Below, piece by piece: positions 28,136-39,678 of a stretch of 64,000 nucleotides of DNA; the stretch's first letter is position 1; the number at the start of each line of letters is the position of its first letter. This DNA is from Shewanella benthica KT99 (GTDB lineage: Bacteria > Pseudomonadota > Gammaproteobacteria > Enterobacterales > Shewanellaceae), in the NCBI RefSeq assembly GCF_000172075.1, contig NZ_ABIC01000020.1:1-64000 (forward strand), written 5' to 3'. The notes under the pieces are model-generated. The model did no database searches, had not been told where the DNA came from, and saw nothing but the letters and a program-made list of their open reading frames with translations. Both the position numbers and the translations under genes were made by a program.

Positions 28136-28557
28136 AAATTACTTTTTCGGGCTAATGTCAGCTCGCAAATCTCATTATGGGCGCTCAAATAATAAGCGGT
28201 TAGAATGCGCTAAGCTTTGGTAAAATAAATATTAATTAGGCTTCATTTGACAGTTTGACAAAGACAATATCCTTGCTAGGTAAAGGGCTTATTAGAATTA
28301 GTAGGCGCTGAATCAAAATAATTCACTAAAATGCGAGCTAAAGCCGAATTTAAAAATTCACAATCCTATTAAAACACCCACATTTTTCATGGCGATAGCG
28401 TGATATTTACTGTAAAATGCGCGCGAACAGCGTGATTGCGATCGCATTTTCGTGATAAGTCTGCGCTAGCTCATCGAGGTGGGCTTTGTTTTAAACCTGT
28501 CGCACTAAGCAGGAACGCGGCGCATTATCTTTCCTTCATAACGTAGTGCTTGTGGAT
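28136..28557 (+). promoter_or_regulatory. upstream region of the nqr operon
   Basis: The 420-bp gap holds no gene. Candidate promoter elements include TTGACA-like TTTGACA near 28255 and TTTACT with TAAAAT around 28408-28415. I see no clear regulator site. The length fits a regulated leader for nqrA. Confidence 0.4.
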
Positions 28558-29892
28558 ATGATTACAATAAAGAAAGGATTGGACCTACCTATAGCAGGCG
28601 GGCCAGAGCAAGTAGTCCATGATGGCCCAGCCATCAAACGTGTAGCTACTTTGGGTGAAGAGTATATTGGCTTACGCCCCACGATGAAAATCAAAGTGGG
28701 TGATAAAGTTAAAAAAGGTCAGGTTATCTTTGAAGATAAAAAGAACCTTGGTGTTAAATATACGGCTTTAGCCAGTGGCACAATTTCAGAAGTTAACCGG
28801 GGCGCACAACGCGTTCTGCAATCAGTCGTCATAGATATTGAAGGGGAAGAGAGTGTCTCCTTTGCTAAATATGGTGCAGCAGAATTAGCGTCGTTGGATT
28901 CGCAGCTAGTTAGAGACAACCTTATTGAATCAGGGTTGTGGACAGCATTGAGAACTCGTCCTTTCAGTAAAGCCCCAGCAGTAGATTCTACAGCTGCCGG
29001 CATCTTCGTTACCGCGATAGATACTCAACCTCTTGCAGCAGACCCTGAAGTGGTTATCGGTACGCAAAAAGCTGATTTTGAGAATGGACTTAAGGTTCTG
29101 TCAAGATTGACTCAAGGTAAAGTATTTGTGTGTAAAGCGCCTGGAGCCGATATTCCAGCCGCCAATGCTCAAGTCGAGGAGTTTGCAGGTAAACATCCTG
29201 CGGGTCTGGTCGGTACACATATACACTTCCTACTACCCGCATCGGTTAACAGAACGGTTTGGCATGTGGGTTACCAAGATGTCATCGCTATTGGTCAGCT
29301 ATTTACTACCGGTGAATTAAACACTCAACGTGTGGTAGCCATAGCGGGTCCTAAGGCGAGTAAGCCAAGATTAGTTCGTACTCAACTCGGTGCTTCTTTT
29401 ACAGAATTAACTGCAAATGAAACCTTAGAAGGTGATGTTCGTGTCGTATCTGGCTCAGTTTTGAGCGGAAGAACTGCGATTGGGCCTCACGCTTATCTGG
29501 GGCGTTTCCATCTGCAGGTATCTATGCTTGAAGAAGGCAGAGAGCAGGAATTTATCGGTTGGGCTATGCCTGGCAGTGATAAGTTTTCTATCACTCGTTC
29601 TTTCTTAGGTCATCTATCACCTTCACGTCTGTTTAATATGACGACGAGTACCGGTGGTTCTGACAGAGCTATGGTGCCAATCGGTAACTATGAGCGTGTG
29701 ATGCCTCTGGATATTCTTCCGACTATGTTATTGCGTGACTTAGTGTCAGGCGATAACGATGGTGCCGTTACCTTGGGCGCCTTGGAATTGGATGAAGAAG
29801 ATTTGGCATTGTGTACTGTCGTATGTCCGGGTAAGTATGACTATGCGACCTACCTACGTGACTGTCTAGATACGATCGTGAGGGAAGGCTAA
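28558..29892 (+). CDS. nqrA: Na+-translocating NADH:quinone reductase subunit A
   Basis: NqrA is the membrane-associated cytoplasmic subunit of the Na+-NQR respiratory pump; it binds no covalent cofactor and contributes to the quinone site. The 444-aa protein starts [16 protein letters not shown], the standard N-terminus, so I prefer ATG 28558 over the GTG at 28546. [24 protein letters not shown] shows the lipoyl-like domain. The gene is first of six nqr genes. The stop overlaps the nqrB start by one base. Confidence 0.97.
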   Translation: MITIKKGLDLPIAGGPEQVVHDGPAIKRVATLGEEYIGLRPTMKIKVGDKVKKGQVIFEDKKNLGVKYTALASGTISEVNRGAQRVLQSVVIDIEGEESVSFAKYGAAELASLDSQLVRDNLIESGLWTALRTRPFSKAPAVDSTAAGIFVTAIDTQPLAADPEVVIGTQKADFENGLKVLSRLTQGKVFVCKAPGADIPAANAQVEEFAGKHPAGLVGTHIHFLLPASVNRTVWHVGYQDVIAIGQLFTTGELNTQRVVAIAGPKASKPRLVRTQLGASFTELTANETLEGDVRVVSGSVLSGRTAIGPHAYLGRFHLQVSMLEEGREQEFIGWAMPGSDKFSITRSFLGHLSPSRLFNMTTSTGGSDRAMVPIGNYERVMPLDILPTMLLRDLVSGDNDGAVTLGALELDEEDLALCTVVCPGKYDYATYLRDCLDTIVREG

Positions 29893-31091
29893 TGGGTTTG
29901 AAACAGTTTTTCGATAAAATTGAGCCGCATTTTGAGAAGGGCGGTAAACTCGAGAAGGGCTATGCACTTTTCGAAGCAATATATACGGGTCTGTATACTC
30001 CGGGTCACGTTAACAAGGGTGCAACCCATGTGCGTGATAATTTAGACCTGAAGCGTATGATGATCTTGGTGTGGGCCTGTGTGTTTCCTGCCATGTTTGT
30101 TGGTATGTTTAACGTAGGCCTGCAAGCTCAAGACGCGATAGCTGCTGGTTTCTCTACACCAGATGTTTGGCAGGTTAGCTTGTTCGGCATATTTGGTACT
30201 GAGCTTAATGCAAGTTCAGGATGGCCCGCCCTTATGTGGTATGGCGCCTGTTTCTTCTTGCCTATCTATGCGGTAACATTCGCCGTTGGTGGTATCTGGG
30301 AAGTCTTGTTTGCATCGGTACGCGGTCATGAGATTAACGAAGGTTTCTTCGTCACCTCAATTCTGTTTGCATTGACTCTGCCAGCTACAATTCCTCTGTG
30401 GATGGTAGCACTGGGTATTACTTTCGGTGTGGTCGTTGCAAAAGAGATCTTCGGTGGTACGGGGCGTAACTTCCTTAACCCCGCACTGGCTGGTCGCGCC
30501 TTCCTATTCTTCGCTTATCCGCTTAGCATGTCCGGTGATACCTCTTGGGTAGCTGCAGACGGTTACTCAGGTGCTACTGCCTTGAGTCAAGCGGCTCAAG
30601 GCACATTAGAATATGGATTAAACCAGAATTGGTGGGATGCTTTCCTAGGTTTCATTCCGGGGTCTATTGGTGAAGTGTCTACCCTTGCTCTCTTGTTGGG
30701 TGGCGCGGTTATCATATACGCACGTATAGCATCATGGCGCATCGTTGCCGGTGTGATGGCGGGCATGATTGCCGTCTCTTACCTGTTGAACTTCATCGGT
30801 AGTGACACTAACCCAATGTTTGCGATGCCTTGGTACTGGCACCTAGTTTTAGGTGGTTTTGCTTTCGGTATGATGTTTATGGCGACTGATCCTGTGTCGG
30901 CTTCATTCACTAACTCGGCAAAATGGGCTTACGGGATCTTGATTGGTGCTATGGCGGTGTTTATCCGTGTCATTAACCCAGCGTTCCCTGAAGGCATGAT
31001 GTTGGCTATCTTATTCGCCAACCTGTTTGCTCCACTATTTGACCATTTTGTCGTTCAGGCAAATATCAAGCGGAGGATTGCACGTGGCTAG
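29892..31091 (+). CDS. nqrB: Na+-translocating NADH:quinone reductase subunit B
   Basis: NqrB is the large membrane subunit with about ten helices, homologous to RnfD. It carries covalently bound FMN on a Thr: the attachment motif SGAT is present in [12 protein letters not shown] near residue 236. The 399-aa length is normal. It takes part in electron transfer and Na+ translocation. Its last bases overlap the GTG start of nqrC by eight. Confidence 0.97.
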   Translation: MGLKQFFDKIEPHFEKGGKLEKGYALFEAIYTGLYTPGHVNKGATHVRDNLDLKRMMILVWACVFPAMFVGMFNVGLQAQDAIAAGFSTPDVWQVSLFGIFGTELNASSGWPALMWYGACFFLPIYAVTFAVGGIWEVLFASVRGHEINEGFFVTSILFALTLPATIPLWMVALGITFGVVVAKEIFGGTGRNFLNPALAGRAFLFFAYPLSMSGDTSWVAADGYSGATALSQAAQGTLEYGLNQNWWDAFLGFIPGSIGEVSTLALLLGGAVIIYARIASWRIVAGVMAGMIAVSYLLNFIGSDTNPMFAMPWYWHLVLGGFAFGMMFMATDPVSASFTNSAKWAYGILIGAMAVFIRVINPAFPEGMMLAILFANLFAPLFDHFVVQANIKRRIARG

Positions 31092-31878
31092 TAACAAAGA
31101 TTCCTTTGGCAGAACCCTCTTTGTCGTTGTTGGCTTATGTTTCATCTGTTCAGTCTTCGTATCGACTGCAGCTGTACTGTTAAGGCCACTTCAGATTGAG
31201 AATAAACTGCTGGATAAGCAAAAGTACATTCTTGAAGCCGCAGGCATTATTGATACTAAGTCTGCACCTGTTTCTAAGCTAGACGTACAGCTTAAGTACA
31301 AGAAGTTCGTTGTGGCTAAGCTTGTGGATTTAAAGACCGGTGAATGGGTCGAAGGTGATGCAGATTTGTTCGATGCTGATAAAGTGTCTCGCGATCCGGC
31401 TAATGCCTTCATTCCTAAGCATGATATCGCCTTGGTTAAGCGTGTCGCCAATACTGCCGTTGTCTATATCGTCAATGATGAACAAGGTGAACCTAAGACG
31501 CTTATTTTGCCTATTAAGGGTTATGGCCTCTGGTCTACCATGTATGCATTTCTGGCCATAGAGCCTGACATGAATACCATTCAGAGTCTGGTTTACTACT
31601 CATTCACAGGTTCGGGTGAGACTCCGGGTCTGGGTGGTGAAGTTCAGAATCCTATCTGGATGGCTAAATGGCATGGTAAGAAGCTCTATGACGCACAAGG
31701 TGATTTAGCGATTAAGGTCACCAAGAACCCAGTTGTTGCGGCTTCTGTCCACGGTGTCGATGCACTATCTGGTGCAACCTTGACCAGTAATGGTGTGCAA
31801 AACTCACTCGATTTTTGGTTGGGTGAAGAAGGATTTGCTCATTTTATTGAGAAAGTCCGTAAAGGAGGACTGAGCTAA
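31084..31878 (+). CDS. nqrC: Na+-translocating NADH:quinone reductase subunit C
   Basis: NqrC has one N-terminal helix and a periplasmic FMN domain, homologous to RnfG. The covalent FMN site SGAT is in [17 protein letters not shown] near residue 223. I start at GTG 31084 ([11 protein letters not shown]), which follows the CGGAGG ribosome binding site within the nqrB end; this gives 264 aa, the family length. Overlaps on both sides show tight operon coupling. ApbE, encoded downstream, attaches the flavin. Confidence 0.95.
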   Translation: MASNKDSFGRTLFVVVGLCFICSVFVSTAAVLLRPLQIENKLLDKQKYILEAAGIIDTKSAPVSKLDVQLKYKKFVVAKLVDLKTGEWVEGDADLFDADKVSRDPANAFIPKHDIALVKRVANTAVVYIVNDEQGEPKTLILPIKGYGLWSTMYAFLAIEPDMNTIQSLVYYSFTGSGETPGLGGEVQNPIWMAKWHGKKLYDAQGDLAIKVTKNPVVAASVHGVDALSGATLTSNGVQNSLDFWLGEEGFAHFIEKVRKGGLS

Positions 31879-32510
31879 TGGCTAACGCTAAAGAATTAAA
31901 GCAGGTTCTGTCTGGACCGATAGTGGCGAATAACCCTATTGCTCTGCAAGTACTCGGTGTATGTAGCGCTCTGGCTGTAACCAGTAAGATGGAAACTGCA
32001 CTGGTGATGACCATCGCTTTGACTGCAGTAACGGCATTTTCAAACTTGTTCATCTCTATGCTGCGTAATCACATCCCAAGCAGTGTGCGTATCATCGTGC
32101 AGATGACTATCATTGCTTCTTTGGTAATCGTGGTCGATCAGGTACTGCAGGCTTATGCCTATGACGTATCTAAGCAATTGTCGGTTTTCGTTGGTCTTAT
32201 CATTACTAACTGTATTGTGATGGGGCGCGCCGAAGCTTATGCGATGAAGACACCACCTATGATGAGCTTTATGGATGGTATTGGTAACGGTTTAGGTTAT
32301 GGTGTGATCTTATTGGGTGTTGGCTTTATACGTGAGCTATTTGGTAATGGTTCACTATTTGGTATCGAGATCTTAGCAAAGATTTCTGATGGTGGTTGGT
32401 ATCAGCCTAACGGTCTGCTATTGCTACCGCCGAGTGCATTCTTCCTGATCGCAGCAATGATCTGGATCATTCGCATTTATAAGCCTGATCAAGTAGAAGC
32501 AAAAGGGTAA
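31878..32510 (+). CDS. nqrD: Na+-translocating NADH:quinone reductase subunit D
   Basis: NqrD is a 210-aa membrane protein with six helices, homologous to RnfE/RsxE. With NqrE it forms an inverted pair that holds an iron centre in the membrane via Cys residues. The conserved first-half segment [10 protein letters not shown] and second-half [11 protein letters not shown] both contain the Cys. The ATG overlaps the nqrC stop by one base. Confidence 0.96.
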   Translation: MANAKELKQVLSGPIVANNPIALQVLGVCSALAVTSKMETALVMTIALTAVTAFSNLFISMLRNHIPSSVRIIVQMTIIASLVIVVDQVLQAYAYDVSKQLSVFVGLIITNCIVMGRAEAYAMKTPPMMSFMDGIGNGLGYGVILLGVGFIRELFGNGSLFGIEILAKISDGGWYQPNGLLLLPPSAFFLIAAMIWIIRIYKPDQVEAKG

Positions 32511-32515
32511 GCGCG

Positions 32516-33124
32516 ATGGAACATTATATAAGTCTATTAATTCGTTCTATTTTTATTGAGAACATGGCGCTGTCCTTCTTCCTGGGAATGTGTACATTCC
32601 TGGCTGTATCGAAGAAAGTGACTACTGCTATGGGACTGGGTGTTGCGGTTATTGTGGTACTGGCAATTTCAGTACCCGTTAACCAGATCATCTATCAGGG
32701 GCTTTTAGCACCAGGTGCTCTGGATTGGGCCGGTGCGCCGGATGCCGATCTGAGCTTCTTGAAGTTCATCACCTTCATCGGTGTGATCGCGGCGCTAGTA
32801 CAGATCTTAGAAATGGTGTTGGATAAGTTTTTCCCGCCGTTATATAACGCTCTGGGCATCTTCCTACCTCTTATCACAGTGAACTGTGCAATTTTTGGTG
32901 CGGTATCTTTTATGGTCGAACGTGACTATGACCTCACTGAGAGTTTCGTGTTTGGTGTCGGTTCGGGTATCGGTTGGGCATTGGCTATCGTCTTGTTAGC
33001 GGGTATCCGCGAGAAGATGAAATACTCTGATGTACCGGATGGGCTGCGTGGCTTAGGTATCACCTTCGTGACTGCGGGTCTGATGGCGCTTGGTTTCATG
33101 TCGTTTTCTGGTGTGTCCCTATAA
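32516..33124 (+). CDS. nqrE: Na+-translocating NADH:quinone reductase subunit E
   Basis: NqrE is the 202-aa partner of NqrD, homologous to RnfA/RsxA, with six helices of opposite topology. The Cys-containing segments [12 protein letters not shown] and [12 protein letters not shown] supply the other two ligands of the intramembrane iron centre. The start is five bases after the nqrD stop with a GGGTAAGCG spacing. Confidence 0.96.
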   Translation: MEHYISLLIRSIFIENMALSFFLGMCTFLAVSKKVTTAMGLGVAVIVVLAISVPVNQIIYQGLLAPGALDWAGAPDADLSFLKFITFIGVIAALVQILEMVLDKFFPPLYNALGIFLPLITVNCAIFGAVSFMVERDYDLTESFVFGVGSGIGWALAIVLLAGIREKMKYSDVPDGLRGLGITFVTAGLMALGFMSFSGVSL

Positions 33125-33169
33125 ACAGGGCCCATTGGGTTCCTGTTTCGGACTGTTAAGGATAAGTTA

Positions 33170-34417
33170 ATGGATATTCTTAAATCTACTCCACTCGAGG
33201 TTTACCTCGGTGTGAGTATGTTTACTGCTATCGTCTTAGGTTTGGTACTGATCATCTTGTTTGCCAAGTCAAAGCTGGTAAATACCGGTGACATTACAAT
33301 TAGTATCAATGATGATCTTGAGAAAAGCATCAAACTGCCTGCAGGTGGCAAACTACTAGGTGCATTGGCCGAGAGCGGTATTTTCGTCTCTAGTGCATGT
33401 GGTGGTGGTGGTACTTGTGGTCAGTGTAAAGTACACATTAAATCAGGTGGTGGTGATATTTTGCCAACTGAATTGGATCATATCAGCAAAGGTGAGGCTC
33501 GTGAGGGCTGTCGTTTATCTTGTCAGGTAAGCGTTAAAACCGATATGGATATCGTGCTCGAAGAAGAGATCTTTGGTGTTAAAAAGTGGGAATGTACCGT
33601 TATCTCTAACGATAACAAAGCCACTTTTATTAAAGAGCTTAAGCTTCAAATACCTGGCGGCGAATCGGTTCCGTTCCGTGCCGGTGGTTATATTCAAATT
33701 GAAGCGCCTGTACACCATGTTAAATATGCAGATTTCGAAATTCCTGCACAATACCGTGGTGACTGGGAGCACTTTGGCTTCTTCAAGCTAGAGTCTAAAG
33801 TAGAAGATGAAACTATTCGTGCATACTCCATGGCGAACTATCCTGAAGAGGCGGGTATCATCCTGTTGAACGTGCGTATTGCCACACCTCCGCCACGTAA
33901 CCTAACTCTGCCTTGCGGTAAGATGTCTTCGTACATCTTCAGCTTGAAAGAGGGTGATAAGGTGACTATCTCAGGTCCGTTTGGTGAGTTCTTCGCTAAA
34001 GAAACTGACAACGAGATGATCTTTGTCGGTGGTGGTGCGGGTATGGCGCCTATGCGCTCTCATATCTTCGATCAGCTTAAGCGTCTTAAGACAGACCGCA
34101 AGATAAGTTTCTGGTACGGTGCTCGCTCTAAGCGTGAAATGTTCTATGTCGAAGACTTCGATGGCCTAGCGTCTGAAAACGAAAACTTCGATTGGCATGT
34201 TGCACTGTCAGATCCTCAACCTGAGGATAACTGGGAAGGCAAGACTGGCTTCATTCATAATGTACTGTTTGAAAGCTACTTGCGTGACCATGAAGCGCCG
34301 GAAGATTGTGAATTCTACATGTGTGGCCCGCCAATGATGAACGCGGCCGTTATCGGTATGCTGAAAGATCTTGGTGTCGAAGATGAAAACATCCTTCTGG
34401 ATGACTTCGGCGGCTAA
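33170..34417 (+). CDS. nqrF: Na+-translocating NADH:quinone reductase subunit F
   Basis: NqrF is the NADH-oxidising subunit. The 415-aa protein has one N-terminal helix (about residues 7-29) and a [2Fe-2S] ferredoxin domain with Cys in [12 protein letters not shown] plus a later Cys in CRLSCQV. A ferredoxin-reductase-like FAD/NAD domain follows, with RAYSMANYP (FAD), GPFGEFF and [14 protein letters not shown] (NADH). It passes electrons from NADH into the complex. Confidence 0.97.
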   Translation: MDILKSTPLEVYLGVSMFTAIVLGLVLIILFAKSKLVNTGDITISINDDLEKSIKLPAGGKLLGALAESGIFVSSACGGGGTCGQCKVHIKSGGGDILPTELDHISKGEAREGCRLSCQVSVKTDMDIVLEEEIFGVKKWECTVISNDNKATFIKELKLQIPGGESVPFRAGGYIQIEAPVHHVKYADFEIPAQYRGDWEHFGFFKLESKVEDETIRAYSMANYPEEAGIILLNVRIATPPPRNLTLPCGKMSSYIFSLKEGDKVTISGPFGEFFAKETDNEMIFVGGGAGMAPMRSHIFDQLKRLKTDRKISFWYGARSKREMFYVEDFDGLASENENFDWHVALSDPQPEDNWEGKTGFIHNVLFESYLRDHEAPEDCEFYMCGPPMMNAAVIGMLKDLGVEDENILLDDFGG

Positions 34418-34567
34418 TCACATCTGCTGCCAGTCGGTGTTAAATGCTTGAATCTTGAGATAGCTGTCATTTGAGCTTGAAACAGACAGTGAGGAATACC
34501 GCCTCACTGTCTTTAATCAAGCATAGAATAGATCATAAGTTTTATAGTGATAAGGATTTAGGTCAAA

Positions 34568-35584
34568 ATGAACAAGACCTTAGTAAACTGGTTAGCCCTT
34601 GTATGGCTAGCCTTTTTTGTTTCTGGGTGCAGTCAACCTGCACAACTAATTTCACTTTCTGGCAATACCATGGGTACGACATATCACATTAAAGTGGTAC
34701 CCAATGAGCAGATCCCGGAAGTCAACTTACTTCAGGCTGAAATTGATCTCGCATTAGAGAAGGTCAATGATCAGATGTCTACTTATCGACCTAACTCTGA
34801 GCTGTCGCGCTTCAACACCATGAATCATGAACAGACGGTGACGGTGTCGTTGGACACGGCTTTTGTTATTGCCGAGGGAATACATCTCTATGATGTGACG
34901 GACGGCGCCTTAGATATCACCTTAGGTCCTCTAGTGAACCTATGGGGTTTTGGACCCGATAAGCGACCGACTAGCATACCTTCCGCAGCAGTGATCGCTG
35001 CAGCTAAGGCAAAAACAGGGATGCAATATCTTCACCTGGATGGCAATAAGTTAACTAAGACTAATCCAGATTTATATGTGGACCTTTCATCGATCGCCAA
35101 GGGCTATGGCGTCGATGTCGTTGCTGTAATACTCGATAGATATCATGTATCAGGTTATTTGGTTGAAATTGGCGGTGAGCTCAGTGTATTTGGCAATAAG
35201 ATGGATGGCTCGCCCTGGCGCGTCGCTATCGAGCAGCCTGAAATTGGTGAGCGTGACGTACAGCAGGTGATTGAACCTGGTGATATGGCGATGGCAACTT
35301 CCGGTGATTATCGTAATTACTATGAAGAAGAGGGACGACAGTTCTCTCATCTTATCGATCCCAGAGATGGCTATCCAATCGATCATAGATTAGCTTCTGT
35401 GACTGTACTGCATAAGCAGTCTATGGTGGCCGATGGTTACGCGACGGCCATGATGGTATTAGGCACACAGAAGTCTCTGGCCTTGGCTAAGCAAGAAAAC
35501 TTAGCCATCATGCTGATTGAGAAAAAAGATAGCGGCTTTAAAGTATTTTACAGTGATGCTTTTAAACCTTATGTGAATCAGTAA
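34568..35584 (+). CDS. apbE: FAD:protein FMN transferase lipoprotein
   Basis: ApbE transfers FMN from FAD to Thr in SGAT-type motifs, as found here in NqrB and NqrC. The 338-aa protein has a lipoprotein signal peptide (lipobox VSGC, Cys near residue 21). Its ISLSGNTMGTTYHIK motif, a DLSSIAKGYGVDVVA region and an IDPRDGYP segment match the family. Location right after nqrF is typical and supports a maturation role. The periplasmic face is the expected site of action. Confidence 0.95.
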   Translation: MNKTLVNWLALVWLAFFVSGCSQPAQLISLSGNTMGTTYHIKVVPNEQIPEVNLLQAEIDLALEKVNDQMSTYRPNSELSRFNTMNHEQTVTVSLDTAFVIAEGIHLYDVTDGALDITLGPLVNLWGFGPDKRPTSIPSAAVIAAAKAKTGMQYLHLDGNKLTKTNPDLYVDLSSIAKGYGVDVVAVILDRYHVSGYLVEIGGELSVFGNKMDGSPWRVAIEQPEIGERDVQQVIEPGDMAMATSGDYRNYYEEEGRQFSHLIDPRDGYPIDHRLASVTVLHKQSMVADGYATAMMVLGTQKSLALAKQENLAIMLIEKKDSGFKVFYSDAFKPYVNQ

Positions 35585-35707
35585 ATATTTAAAATATGCA
35601 GGTTAAGCTTTAAAGACTATTTCAGGCGATAGATCAGAACTCGAGTTTATCCTTAGGTTTCATAAGAGATCTGATGATATAATTGCCTCAGCCATTTGGA
35701 GTATTTG

Positions 35708-35932
35708 ATGAGTACATTTATCGCAACATTTGTTGTGTTACTGCTGTTTTTTCTGTTGATGTCTATTGGTTATCTTGTTAAACGAACTGCGGTTGCAGGC
35801 AGTTGTGGTGGCTTAGGGGGGTTAGGGATAGATAAAGCGTGCGATTGCGATGATCCTTGTGACAATCGTAAAGCTAAAATGGCCGCCGAAGATGACAGAC
35901 GTGAAAAACTCGCCAAAGACCGCATCATCTAG
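35708..35932 (+). CDS. nqrM: NqrM, Na+-NQR maturation protein
   Basis: NqrM (DUF539) is a small one-helix protein needed to deliver iron to the NqrD/NqrE centre. The 74-aa product has a hydrophobic N-terminal helix followed by four Cys, in GSCGG and KACDCDDPCDN. The start is ATG 35708 (MSTFIATFVV). It completes the nqrA-F-apbE-nqrM set; a hairpin terminator follows. Confidence 0.93.
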   Translation: MSTFIATFVVLLLFFLLMSIGYLVKRTAVAGSCGGLGGLGIDKACDCDDPCDNRKAKMAAEDDRREKLAKDRII

Positions 35933-35941
35933 CCACAACTG

Positions 35942-35974
35942 AAAGGTATCTTGAACTCAAGATGCCTTTTTTTA
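35942..35974 (+). terminator. terminator after nqrM
   Basis: The stem AGGTATCTTGA / TCAAGATGCCT (one G-T pair) is followed by seven T's. Confidence 0.85.
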
Positions 35975-36036
35975 TACCTGTCTGGTATTAGTTTATATTT
36001 CACTCGAAAACTGACACTCGCTAAAAGAATGTAAAC

Positions 36037-36055
36037 AAGAATGATTTTCATTATT
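36037..36055. promoter_or_regulatory. candidate Fur box upstream of bfr
   Basis: AAGAATGATTTTCATTATT matches 14 of 19 positions of the Fur consensus. It lies about 100 bases before the first bacterioferritin gene. Confidence 0.55.
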
Positions 36056-36114
36056 AAACTATTGAAAAGTAACAATAATTGCATTTATTTCTTTTCTGTA
36101 ATAGTCTCTGTGAC

Positions 36115-36128
36115 TTGATTTAGATCAA
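36115..36128. promoter_or_regulatory. perfect FNR-type box upstream of bfr
   Basis: TTGAT-TTAG-ATCAA is an exact match to the FNR/EtrA consensus (TTGAT-N4-ATCAA). It ends 24 bases before the ATG, close to where transcription could start, so repression is as likely as activation. CRP-like proteins of Shewanella could also bind it. Confidence 0.55.
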
Positions 36129-36152
36129 GTTTCATAATTAAGGGACGCAGAG

Positions 36153-36623
36153 ATGAAAGGTCAACCTCAGGTACTCGCTCAGCTCAATAACATACTCACC
36201 TTCGAACTGACGGCTATAAATCAGTATTTTCTCCATGCTCGCATGCATAAAAACTGGGGCTTCGAAGAACTGAATCATAAGTCATATAAGAAATCTATCC
36301 AGGATATGAAGCATGCCGATAAGTTAATTGAGCGTGTGCTGTTTCTCGAAGGCTTACCAAATCTGCAGCAACTGCAAAAACTCAGGATTGGTGAGCACTG
36401 CAAAGAGATGCTCAGTTGTGATAAGACCATGATTGAGGAGCAAATCTTGGCGCTTAGGATCGCCATCGAGATTTGTGAGTCCCAGAGAGACTATGTCAGT
36501 CGTGATCTATTCGCAGATCTGCTCGAAGATGAAGAGGAGCACTTAGACTGGATCGAATCTCAGCAAGAGTTGATCTCATTAACCGGTACGCAGAATTACC
36601 TGCAGTCAAAAATCAACAAATAA
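36153..36623 (+). CDS. bfr: bacterioferritin subunit with haem Met, degenerate ferroxidase site
   Basis: Bacterioferritin forms 24-mer cages that oxidise and store iron and bind haem between subunits. This 156-aa subunit keeps Met52 in DMKHAD, the haem ligand. The di-iron site is imperfect by E. coli numbering: Glu18, His54, Glu127 and His130 are present, but residue 51 is Asp and residue 94 is Ile instead of Glu. It therefore looks like the haem-binding partner in a two-subunit cage. The second subunit gene follows 11 bases later. Confidence 0.93.
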   Translation: MKGQPQVLAQLNNILTFELTAINQYFLHARMHKNWGFEELNHKSYKKSIQDMKHADKLIERVLFLEGLPNLQQLQKLRIGEHCKEMLSCDKTMIEEQILALRIAIEICESQRDYVSRDLFADLLEDEEEHLDWIESQQELISLTGTQNYLQSKINK

Positions 36624-36634
36624 GAGGCTATCAG

Positions 36635-37102
36635 ATGAAAGGCAACCAAGAGGTTATCGATACACTCAATCAGCTGCTGACGGGCGAGTTATCGGCAATG
36701 GATCAGTACTTCGTTCATGGTCTAATGTATGAAGACTGGGGGCTAAATGAGCTGCATACGCGAATCTCCCATGAGTCAGATGATGAGAGAGTTCATGCTG
36801 GTAAGTTAGTGCAGCGTATTTTATTTCTCGAGGGCACTCCCGACGTTGCCAGTCGTGAGCCGTTAAATATTGGTAAGAATACTCAGGAAATGCTGCAAAA
36901 TGATCTCAATTACGAGTATCAAGTCGCCGATAATCTGCGTAAGGCCATTGCTTTATGCGAACAGAAGCAAGATTATCAGACTCGTGAGATCTTAGTGGTC
37001 TTGTTAGAGGAGACTGAATCGGATCATATGTATTGGTTAGAGAAGCAGCTAGGACTCATAGGCCGAGTCGGTCTGCAAAACTATCTTCAGTCTATGATGT
37101 AA
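36635..37102 (+). CDS. bfr: bacterioferritin subunit with intact ferroxidase site, no haem Met
   Basis: This 155-aa second subunit has Glu18, Glu51, His54, Glu94 and the C-terminal ExxH pair (ESDH, shifted by one inserted residue), so the di-iron ferroxidase centre is complete. Residue 52 is Arg instead of the haem-ligating Met. It probably provides iron oxidation while the upstream subunit provides haem and electron exit, as in other two-gene systems. It is co-transcribed with the first subunit. Confidence 0.93.
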   Translation: MKGNQEVIDTLNQLLTGELSAMDQYFVHGLMYEDWGLNELHTRISHESDDERVHAGKLVQRILFLEGTPDVASREPLNIGKNTQEMLQNDLNYEYQVADNLRKAIALCEQKQDYQTREILVVLLEETESDHMYWLEKQLGLIGRVGLQNYLQSMM

Positions 37103-37320
37103 TACCCATTCCCTTTTGAGACAATGCCACACAGAAGTAGAAGTCCTGAGAAGCTTACGTAGTGCGGCTGATGTTTAAAGCAAAGGGAAAAACACTTTAT
37201 GCTGCGCAAGCCTCGCGGACACAAGACTCGACCGTTAATATTCAGCAGTTTAAGATCTAGCAGTGTGAACCTGGGTGCTAGGCCCAGGCATAAGAAAGTA
37301 ACCAAACTGCCAATCACCCA

Positions 37321-37352
37321 AATGCCAGTCATATATTGACTGGCATTTTTTG
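37321..37352 (+). terminator. intrinsic terminator
   Basis: AATGCCAGTCA and TGACTGGCATT form a perfect 11-bp stem with a TATAT loop followed by T's. It lies 220 bases after bfr. Confidence 0.88.
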
Positions 37353-37431
37353 TTTACTGTTTTACTTGTAATGGTTTTATTTTAGCTTTCAGGTGAACCT
37401 ATCAACATAGGTACCTCCCAGATAAACATTG

Positions 37432-37445
37432 TTACCATATGGTAA
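37432..37445. promoter_or_regulatory. perfect palindrome upstream of frmA, candidate operator
   Basis: TTACCATATGGTAA is a perfect 14-bp palindrome about 150 bases before frmA, in the promoter region. No regulator gene is adjacent, so the binding protein is unknown. Confidence 0.4.
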
Positions 37446-37565
37446 AAGTAATTTACTTATAAGTAGGATTATCATTTTAATCTTAAGGGATATACTTATC
37501 CCATATTCAAAAGACACTGTGTTAGGAATTAGATTTAGCATCTTTCCCTGGTATAGGTCCCATGA

Positions 37566-38723
<1,158 letters not shown>

Positions 38724-38781
38724 TCACTTTGACAAATAGTCATTTTGATAAATGCTCTCGAAGCGGTAATAAGGATAAATA

Positions 38782-39639
38782 ATGACAATAGAAAATCTCA
38801 GTAGTAATAAGATATTCGGTGGTTGGAACAAGCAATATAGTCACCAATCCACGAGCTTAAACTGTGCTATGCGTTTCGCCATCTACCTGCCACCACAAGC
38901 ATCGAATGGTCAGAAAGTACCGGTACTTTATTGGTTATCTGGTTTGACTTGTAGTGATGAAAACTTCATGCACAAAGCGGGCGCCCAACGTTTGGCGGCG
39001 ATGCTTGGCATCGCTATCGTTGCGCCGGATACCAGTCCCCGTGGCAGTGACGTTGCCGACGATGAGGGCTACGACTTAGGTCAAGGTGCCGGTTTTTATG
39101 TCAATGCGACTCAGGCGCCGTGGAACAAGCATTACCAGATGTATGACTACATAGTCCATGAGTTACCCGCCTTGGTTGAGTCCATGTTCCCGGTGACCGA
39201 TAAGCGTTCTATTGCCGGGCACTCAATGGGCGGACATGGCGCCTTAGTCATCGCTCTGAGAAACACTGCTGCCTACCAGTCCGTTTCGGCTTTTAGTCCT
39301 ATCAGCAATCCGATTAATTGCCCTTGGGGCAAGAAAGCCTTTAGCGCTTACTTGGGCCGGGACACATCGGCTTGGTCCGACTATGATGCCAGTACCCTAA
39401 TGCGTAACGCCTCTGAGGTGGATGGAGCATCATTTGTGCCTGCTCTAGTCAGCCAAGGGGAAGCGGATAACTTCTTAACCGAGCAGCTAAAACCTGGGAC
39501 GCTGCAAGCTGCAGCCAAGGCGAGTGGCTATCCTCTAGTGCTTGAAAGCCATGAAGGTTATGATCACAGCTACTTCTTTATTGCCAGTTTCATCGAGCAG
39601 CATCTGAGATTCCATGCAGAACACTTGAATGTTAGCTAA
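38782..39639 (+). CDS. fghA: S-formylglutathione hydrolase
   Basis: This esterase-D-type alpha/beta hydrolase (285 aa) releases formate and glutathione from S-formylglutathione. The nucleophile Ser is in GHSMGGHGAL (about residue 150). The acid is probably in QGEADNFL and the His in HEGYDHSYFF near the C-terminus. YWLSGLTCSDENFMHKAGAQ is a family signature. It works directly downstream of FrmA in formaldehyde removal. Confidence 0.96.
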   Translation: MTIENLSSNKIFGGWNKQYSHQSTSLNCAMRFAIYLPPQASNGQKVPVLYWLSGLTCSDENFMHKAGAQRLAAMLGIAIVAPDTSPRGSDVADDEGYDLGQGAGFYVNATQAPWNKHYQMYDYIVHELPALVESMFPVTDKRSIAGHSMGGHGALVIALRNTAAYQSVSAFSPISNPINCPWGKKAFSAYLGRDTSAWSDYDASTLMRNASEVDGASFVPALVSQGEADNFLTEQLKPGTLQAAAKASGYPLVLESHEGYDHSYFFIASFIEQHLRFHAEHLNVS

Positions 39640-39678
39640 ACCTAGATAGTTTTTTGCTTTGATAATGCCATTGGGTTA

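Noticed and set aside
37260..37300. tRNA-like segment near bfr
   Set aside because: The hairpin CCTGGG/CCCAGG is isolated; there is no T-loop or acceptor stem.
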